64,000 nucleotides of DNA, from contig PTFA01000032.1 of assembly GCA_003342895.1 (NCBI GenBank), positions 5,672,733 through 5,736,732 on the forward strand, written 5' to 3'. The position numbers and the translations under genes were made by a program. Of the stretch, positions 54,801 to 63,800 are shown in pieces. Positions within the stretch are counted from its first letter, which is position 1; each line of letters starts with the position of its first letter. The stretch is from Casuarius casuarius (lineage: Eukaryota > Chordata > Aves > Casuariiformes > Casuariidae). The notes below the pieces were generated by a model. It saw only the letters and a program-made list of their open reading frames with translations, did no database searches and was not told the DNA's origin.

Positions 54801-57800
54801 AACTTACTGGGAAATACTATAAGCTTTTTTACAGAAAAGGAAGTAAAACATACCTTCCACAGGAGACCTTCATATCGTCTCAGGGGTTTGTTGATAACCT
54901 GCATAGAAATTAAAGCTTTTATAGAAATAGCTCCAACTAGCTAGTCTTGGAAAGCAGCATTTTAAATGGATAAAAGAGTGCCTACCTTTCCAGTTTTACC
55001 TCCCAGTATCTGTTTCATTTCTGCACCTTGGGCTAGATCAAGGGGTGTTTGATCTGTTTAGTAACCAAGACAAGGCATGAGAATTTGATGCAAATAAACC
55101 TAGAGGTACTTAACTTTTTAATCTCTCTCACACTGTGCATACCCACTGGAATTCAGTCCTACAAGCATCTGAATTTACTGGGGATGGGAAACATAAGCTT
55201 CTCAGGTGGAAGATGAAAAAGGTTCTTCAGAGCACTGAACTGCCCTTCAGTTCTACTGGACATGTAAGGGACCTTTGTTCTTAGTTATTTAAGATAATTT
55301 TTAGCACTTCAGCTATGTAAAAAAATTCAGAACATTCACAAATATCAAGATAGAGATGTCTTAATAATGGTAAGTACACAGTACGTTTAACATCTGTGTA
55401 AAGTTTTCCTGGATTTGCTTTCATTATAATCCTTCTTCTGAAGAGTTACTTGTCTGTGCCAGGCCTTCAATCTTACTGCATTTTTTTGTTTGTTATCCAT
55501 GTCCAATATACAATGTTTAGTATCAAGAAAACAAAAACCAAGCTGTTATCATGGTTAAGAAAAAGGGCAGGTGACTCTTCTAGGAATGGTAAGTTAAGAG
55601 TTGCAGCAAAATACTTATCACACGAGCTTTTCATAATTATCTTGCAATTTAGTCACTGTCAGACTTCCTTTATTAGCAATACAAGATTTGTAAAGCACCA
55701 TAAGATTTTTCCCTAAATATTAAATGGTAAGTAACATAGCTTACAGAGGCTTTAAATTTCTTCCTTTTCTTAGCACTTTGTGGACTTTCATTTGGTACTC
55801 ACCGTTTTTGTTTCTTATTTTGGGATCTGCTCCATTTTTCAGAAGTTTTAAGGCACAGTGCTTATGGGCACGGTATGCTGCACAATGCAATGGTGTATTT
55901 CCCATCTGATCTGTACAGTTGATATCAGGCGGTTTTGGCTTGTTTAACTGAAAAAAACCAAAGTTTTGTTTACTCCCAGATGCCATGTTCATTCTTTTGG
56001 CTGTTAACTGCTCCTAAGCCCAAAGAGCACTTCAGTGCAGATCTGGCAATGAAGAGGGCAGGTAATGAATGTTATGAGAAGGGCAAGAACTACAACAATC
56101 AAGCAAGACATTCAGCTACAGTAAGGGACTTCCTCTATCCTTCCCACCTCTACTGCACAACTTGGAAATATTTATATTGTTAAGTTACACAGTGCTGGAG
56201 AACATTCCCCAGCACTACAGTTCAGTCATCTATATTGTTAGATGTCTAACTATCAGGGAAACTTTCAAGAATAGAGCAGCTATGAAATTGAGGAAAAAGA
56301 AAAAGTTTTGTGAAATTGCCCCTTTTCTTGTCAAGAACATTGTCATTAAGCATGGTGCTATTCAACTCTCTAAAATACCACTACACTTCTGCTCAAATAT
56401 GTGGCTATTTGATGTGTACATGCAATAGCAGCCATTAAAATTAAGCTTCCAAAACAAACAGGACTGTCTTAATAAAAAGACTAAGCTGCTTTTCAGCAGT
56501 CTTAAGAGACTAAATTCACAGGTGCAGGGCAAAAATTTTAAAGAAACCCAGTTTAAGTCTTCTGCATGAGCCATATGTTATATTAGAGAAATTACTCGAA
56601 AATAACAGGATTCCCACGGTAGTAATTTAGGTCAGCATCAACACTAACCACCTTAAATGCGCTTCAAAACAGTTCGCCTTAAAGAATAAACTGCTGCAGC
56701 TGTTATTTACAGTTTAGATGGGAAGAGAATATAAGTCAAGGAGAGACAGTCTGTAGAAGCATAAACTCATTAATATTAAGATCTTAAATACTTGAGTTCC
56801 TGAGAGTTCTCAGGTTTTAGTTCTTTTGGACCAGCTGTTTTACAACTCTTATCTCTGCCCTTCCCAACTCTCTTTCCTCAACACCTTTTAAGCCACATCC
56901 TGTGCTTTCAGCAGCTTATACCTTGTATAGAAAGCTTCACTGAGCTAGAAAGCCCTCCAGCCATTTCAGTAAGCGTACAGTAAGTTTTTGAGAACTCACA
57001 GGAAAAACACAGTCCCTGGCTTTGCCTCAAGGCTAAAGAACCCAGGTTAAGATTCAGCTACTGAATGTCTAGCTTTTGGTAGCTAAACATATTGTGATCT
57101 AATGAGAATCTTCACAAAAGGGAAGAGCAAGAGCCACCACCAGTATTTGACTTTAAGAAAATACATCAAAAGGAGCAGCTAGAAGGTGAAAGCACATGCA
57201 GGGAAAGGGTGGGGGGAAGCCTGAAGTTCAGCAAGAAGGTTTAGAGAAACTACCCCATTAAATCATCTCTTCCTAAAAATTGTGTTTAAAAACAAACAGT
57301 ACAATCTTTTTACTGGTAAAAATATCAAAATAAAGGAGAGTTAAAGATAAAGAGGTATCTTTCAAGTAAATGAAACTCTGCTCCAAAAGCAGGGCAGTAG
57401 AGAACAAATTCTAGTGTATTAGGCCTCACAATAAAGTAGACTAAAGCAGCTAAAAGATGTTTCATGAGCACAGTAGCTTGTAATTAAAAAAATTACACCC
57501 GGAGCAGAAAGTCCTGAACATCAGCAGGCAAGTATAAGGAACTCTGAAAATAAAGGGCGGTTCACAAGAAGCATTAACTGAAGGGTGGGAAAGTCAGAGA
57601 GGTTTATACCATAGAACTATTTTGAAGTGGAAAAAGTTCTTCAGACTTGTTCAAGAGTCAGCAGGAGTTTTAAAATTTTAAATGGTCACAGGTCCAAATA
57701 TTCACCTAAAGATTCCCAAGAAAAACCTGTATAAATTTAGTGAACTATTAACTGGCTTAAATCCCGCCTCCAGGTCACCAAAAAGTGTAAGTATTTTAAA

Positions 57801-60800
57801 AGGTTTTAGAGGTCAACATATAGCTGTGCTCACATATACACAGCTCAATGATACTAACATAAAAAAATCAATTGCAAATGAAAACAGCTTACAGGAAGAG
57901 ATATATGTGCATGCATGATTACATGTCACATGAGAGAAAGCACCACGTTTTTTAGTGACAAATTTATAAATATTAGGAGTCACCTTCTTCAGATCAGTTT
58001 AAGGCTTAGTCAACAGGCATGCAATGTCAAATGCAATGGGTAAGAATTACCAGAATCAGAAACAGACCAGTTATACCAGTGTATTAGTTACAATTAATAC
58101 AATTATGCCAATGTATTAATGCATAATTCTTCCACATCTTAGCTAATATGTGCAGTACTGGTTCTCTATTTCAAGAGAGGATAGTACCAAAGTAAAGATA
58201 ATAGCAAAGACAACTAAAGATTTAAGAATCATTTCCATGCAAGAAGTTAGATAGAAAAGGGCTCTTCAGCCTAGAAGGGACAAACTTCATGGAGGAGCAG
58301 ATAACAGAAACTTTGAACTCTGGCTTTGAAGCAAAGAAGTAGGGAATGCCAGAGTTCTAAAGATACAAATCTCACATTTGAGAATTTTCCATTAGAAATA
58401 AATAAAAGATTTCAGACTGTTTTGGTATCTTAAAAGGTAATATTAAAGGTGTTAACCTTGTGGAAAAAGTCCTACACTGCCCTCTTACTTCCAAAGAAGC
58501 TCTTCAGGGTTCTCAAGATCTTCAGTTCAAGCATTCAGATCCTGTTTCTCTTATAGCCTTACTATACCATGGTATCATTCAGTTTGAATTAATATGAGAC
58601 AGTGTGTGTGCAGGTACAATTTAAGTCTTGTTCAGCGTGGAATTATGCTGTGCAAATGACTGTTACAAACTACAGTTACTTCAGCTGCAATGGATGCTAG
58701 TGACAAACGTTTTTTTCAAGATTGAAAGTAGTCCATAGTGGTGAAAGCTTAAACACTTATGACATTTAATGCATCTACAAAAACATAACAAACTTATATC
58801 ATTACACTGGAACTTGCAACTAACTGAAGAGTTTAGTTTTCTAAACTAACCTGAAAGAGGCAGAAAACCATTCCTTTTACTAGATAACAAGGATATTGGT
58901 AAACACTTGAGGCTTCCGCATCTTACCAATAGAATAGTAGCGCTGCGCACCTTATTATGAATTCACAGCACTCTGAATTGCAAACCCTAAGAACATGTGA
59001 TATTAGTTTTACGGCTTTAAGTGTTGGACATAAAGGTAGCACAAGCACTTGAATTCTTACCAAGGCAGTCAGTTTCCCAGTTTCTCCCTCTCTTGCTGCT
59101 CCTAAGAGCTCTTCTTCCAGTTTCCTTTCTTGTGTCCTTTCCACTGCTTTTAAAGAAAGATTTTACCAGTCATATCAGTAAAGTTGCAGTTATGTCTGAA
59201 GCAGGGCATTTAAAAAACTGTACCAAAATAAGCCTGCAAAAAGAAGGCTTTCCAGTATCATTTATCTGGGACATATACTGATATGCAGTATCAGTATTAA
59301 GCAGCGTATTTTTCCAGAAAAGTCTGTGTCAGAGACATAATTTGATACTCAAAAACAAGTAATATTTGAAAAGCTTTGAGTATGTATTTTATACCACCAT
59401 CCCCAACCCTACCCCCTAAGAAAAAGGGAAACCAGGTAATATATATGCTTTCCTTCCCACCCCATCAGATCTCCCCTGCACTCTTCTCTGCTTTTCTCTT
59501 CTATTCTTTCTACCATCCTACAGAAATGCTGTTTTTTCTCCAACAATTCAGCAGATAAGTGTCTGGAAAGGACTTATCTGTACACTTGCATGTAGAACTA
59601 GAAGAGAGATCAACTTTTGCATATAGTCTCTGTACTGGACATGATACTTCAGCAGTATTTAGGGGCAGTGCATTATTAATAACATCAGGAGGCAACAGAA
59701 CTCTTGAACTCTCCAACCTTAAAACCAGTCAGCCCTATGTAAGTAACTGGGGCACCATCTCCCTCACTTTTATTACCTGCAAGATGGCAGAGGAAGTGAG
59801 GTGAAGGACTTTTTTTTTTAAATAATCTCTAAGACTGCAACAGCAAGTCCTAAACTTGATCCAACACTGGGTCACCTTTATAAAGTGTTCAGGATTTTGC
59901 AAAGCCACTTATTCTTGACTAGTTTTTCCTCATTCTAGTGAGCTAAGGCTTTGACTGCCATTTACTATTCAGAACTGTAGCATGTAACACCCCAATAGGA
60001 TTGAAATATTTATTTGAATAATGCTGTAGGTATTTATAATACTTATTTCTCCAAGTAAATTGCAGATATATTGTGGAAAAACTACCAATATTGCAGGAAA
60101 AAAATTTTTTTTTTTTCAAATGACCAAATCTAAAGAGAAAATTCAAGTGAGCTTCAGTAACTTGTAAGGAAAGAACAGCTTCAGAAAGTAAAAATGTTTA
60201 GAAACAATCTATGACCTGTGAAAGTTACCTTCCAACATATTCCTTATCTCTTTATCATGAGTAACTTCTTTTGCAGTCTGTCCACTCCCATTAACAATAG
60301 AAGTATCAGCGTTACGTTGCAAGAGTAACATCACCACCTCCTGGAAAACAAGTTGACAAGCATTTTTTTAATCTGTTTCAGTTGTGGCAAAGCCAGAATT
60401 GGGCTTTCCAGCTTTTGACAGCTTGTAACATGAGCTGGGGAACAGCTTCTCACCACAGCTGAGTTACAAGAGCAGGAAGGGATGTTTTAGAGAGATTTAG
60501 GGACTCAGTTGAGGGACTGACTGAAACCTTCTCTTTCATGTTAGTCAGGCTGAGGGAAGGAACAGGAAATAAGTTACGGCTGAAGCAACCCAGTCCCATT
60601 TAAAAGACTATCTTTGTGCCTGATGAGAAAGCTGAATTTGACAGATTAAAAAAAGTATGCTCAGCACTTTTGATAAGGGTAATCTTGTGACTAAAGAAGT
60701 CACTCTTTCAGAAGGGCCGAGTGGTTATCCATAGAGGTAGCATTAGTTTGGAAATGACATCAGGAAGTGGGGAACAAACAAACTAGTCTCACATTACAGG

Positions 60801-63800
60801 CCTATAAAAAGCTCTTTGGTTCCAGCTTTCTAGAAAGAAACAGTACTTCCAGACACCAAATAGACCAGTGTGGCATATTTTTACCCCCTCGCTTCCCCTC
60901 CAGAAGCCACTAAAACTAAAACAATGCTGGCTGCTCTCTATGTAGATATGCATTTGGTTAGGGGGGAAAATTTCAACTCCTTGTACTGTGTCAAACAGAT
61001 ACAAGCAAAAGTGTAGATTAATTTATTGTACTTTAGCAGTAGATGACAGATCTTTACACTGGTTTCCACACAGTAATTGGCAGCTGCATCTGGAGATAGC
61101 GCCACGCTTAAGTGTTTTACCTCTGGCACAGAACAGAACTTCTGCCAGAACAGAAGCAGCACAAGTTAGTCAGCTGCACAAGTAGTACACAGTACTTCAG
61201 CTGAAGACAACTACTATGCTTTCTTTCTCCCACTGCTAGCAACATTCTCACCAACAAAAAGCTAAAAAGATATGACAAAGTATAGCAAGGAAGAGAATGG
61301 ACCAGTCTTCTCCTGTCCTCAAAAAGAAGGTATTTGTACCATGTTTTTGTTTTGGCCAGAGTTGCATCAGCTGTGCAAAAAGGTCTAATGTGCCTAGTTC
61401 TTTTGAACACACTGTACCACAACAGGCAGCAAGTCATTTTCTGGGAGACACTGTATGAACAACTTTTTGTAGAGATCTTATGCTAGAGTTTCCTTAATAA
61501 CCCTATGAGAGAGGCTTAAAAAAAGCCAAAATACATTACCTTCCGCCCTGTGAAAGCTGCACGATGGAGTGGAGTGTCCCCCATGTCATTCAGCACGTTC
61601 ACATCTGCACCAGCCTAAACAGCAAAAGACATCTGAATATCCTTCCAAGATCTGCATAGCTATGCACTCTAACGGGGGGAGGGCAGGCCGCTGCGAAGAA
61701 AGGCCTTATGGCATATCAGACTAGAACTGTAACACAGCCACAATGGAAACCAAGATAAAGTACATATGCACGATTCAAAGCTTCATAAGCTTTGAACATA
61801 AGCTTCAAACAGCTTCAAAAGGGAAAAGCCTCCCTTATCTTTTCCAAGGGTATCTTTCATTTCTGAGAAGAAGGTAGACAGAAGACAAGTTTAACAGATT
61901 TTTTTTTAAATTACTAGAAGAACTGTAACAGTACTGGATAACATGCAAACATATATTATTATTACAGATGCACAACACAAGGTAGCAAAAAGCTTTGTTC
62001 TCTCTAAATACCTATTGTTATTCTTTCACCCAAAGTGAAAACTTCAATGTCAGCATTAAGATTGTACTACCTGGAAGTTAACCCTTTCTTTTCTAGCATC
62101 TTTGTCTCAACTCTCCCATCCTCTTGTTTCACACTTTCCCCATCCCATTCCCTTTCTCTGAAAGGAAGGGTGCTTGGCACACTGTATAGGCACTGTTCCA
62201 GCAGAAAAAGAAACCTTACCTTTAAGTGTCTCTTCTACACTGCTTTAACTACCCTCTCAAAACGTCAGAAAGAGGTCAGGAAATATTTATCACATCTGTG
62301 CCTTGATCATGTAGTTTAACCAGACCACTGCTGCTGGCCTAAAGTTAACTGACAGGCTCTGACTCTGGTTCTTGTAACTGCAGAGCCCTATTTCTGATCA
62401 TACCTGACTTGCTCTTTGAACATGAAATCTAGGCCCAAGTATACAAAAACTTTTATATGCCAGCTTCCAAAGATGTACGGCCTCCTTTATTATTAACCTT
62501 TATTCTTTAACTAATACCCTTTCAAAAGCCCTATAAGCAATGAATAAAGAGCACTTGAAGTTGTATATTCTCTTTCAACTCTGGAAGGGCTGATAAATGC
62601 ATTAGATGACATAACTTTACCTTTTGCATTAAATAGCCCTCTTGGATTGAGAACAGCATCATCTACTGAGCAGGTGTGTAGGCTAGAGAAGAATTTTCCA
62701 AAGAAATCTCAGCTTTATTTCCTGTTTTAGAGTCACAATTACAGTTGGTAGTCTTTATTTCAAACGGATTTCAAGTTTAGATTAGCTACCTTTCCATTTG
62801 AGCCTGTTTAAAGTGTTCCTGCTATCTACAGCAAAAGCTTTCAGACAGGAATATGGTGTCCAAATGACACAGTTAAGGTTGGCTGAAGCTACCCTGAGGA
62901 CTGGGGATAAGAAAAGACCTCAGCCAGAAGTAACTGAAAATGTACTGCAGAGGTTGCTATGAAGATACCAGTGGGTCAGCTTTGACCACAGAGGTTAAGA
63001 GTTCAACATTTCTAAGAAGTCAGAGAGAAACAATGAGTCAAACTATGTTAGTCTATGCCTGGAAAAAAAATAAACAAACACAAGTTAGTTTGCCCAGAAC
63101 TCTTCACATACTTCTTTGTACAACTGTACCATACAATTAGCCTGGATTTTTTGCATCTGAAACACTTTAGCCTTTCCTATAACACAATCAGTGAAACTGT
63201 CTGAATTATATACTTAAAAGTACTACAGTAAACTAGATCAGACCCTTGAAGTATTGGCATTACTACTACCTATTGCTGGCTTATTATATGCAGATATCCA
63301 TTGAGCATGAAAAGGACTGAAGCTTTCAAAAGTGCATAGCTCTATACTGTACAATGTTTCTCATTCCAACATTCAGATGGTTAATAGACAAACACACACA
63401 TGCTTCATGAGAAAGTCAGCTCACTACTGGTAGCTGTAAACACTGTTCAAAGTAACAGCAGTATACTACTGCAACACCTCAGCAACTTTCAGTGTCGTTA
63501 TCTTGAGTCCTTGTAACTGGGAATGACCTTCTTAATACTGCAACTATTCCACTCCCTAGTTTTAAGTCAGCTTAGTTATCTGTGTTCCACACAGATAAAC
63601 TGTTAGAGTGGCTCCGTCTTTCTACAAACAAGCCTTTCTTCCATCACAAAAAACTGAGTAAATACTAAGTGCTTCTAGCATAAGAATCTTCTGCCTTATA
63701 GAGAGAGGTAAGTAGAGAGATACCTTCAGCAAATCCTCTACCACAACAGCATGTCCAAAGTAGCATGCAAGGTGAAGAGGTGTCCAACCCAAATTAGATT

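Noticed and set aside
58101..58128. AATTATGC/GCATAATT inverted repeat as a possible small RNA hairpin
   Set aside because: Only eight base pairs with a 12-base loop in very AT-rich sequence; too weak to call.
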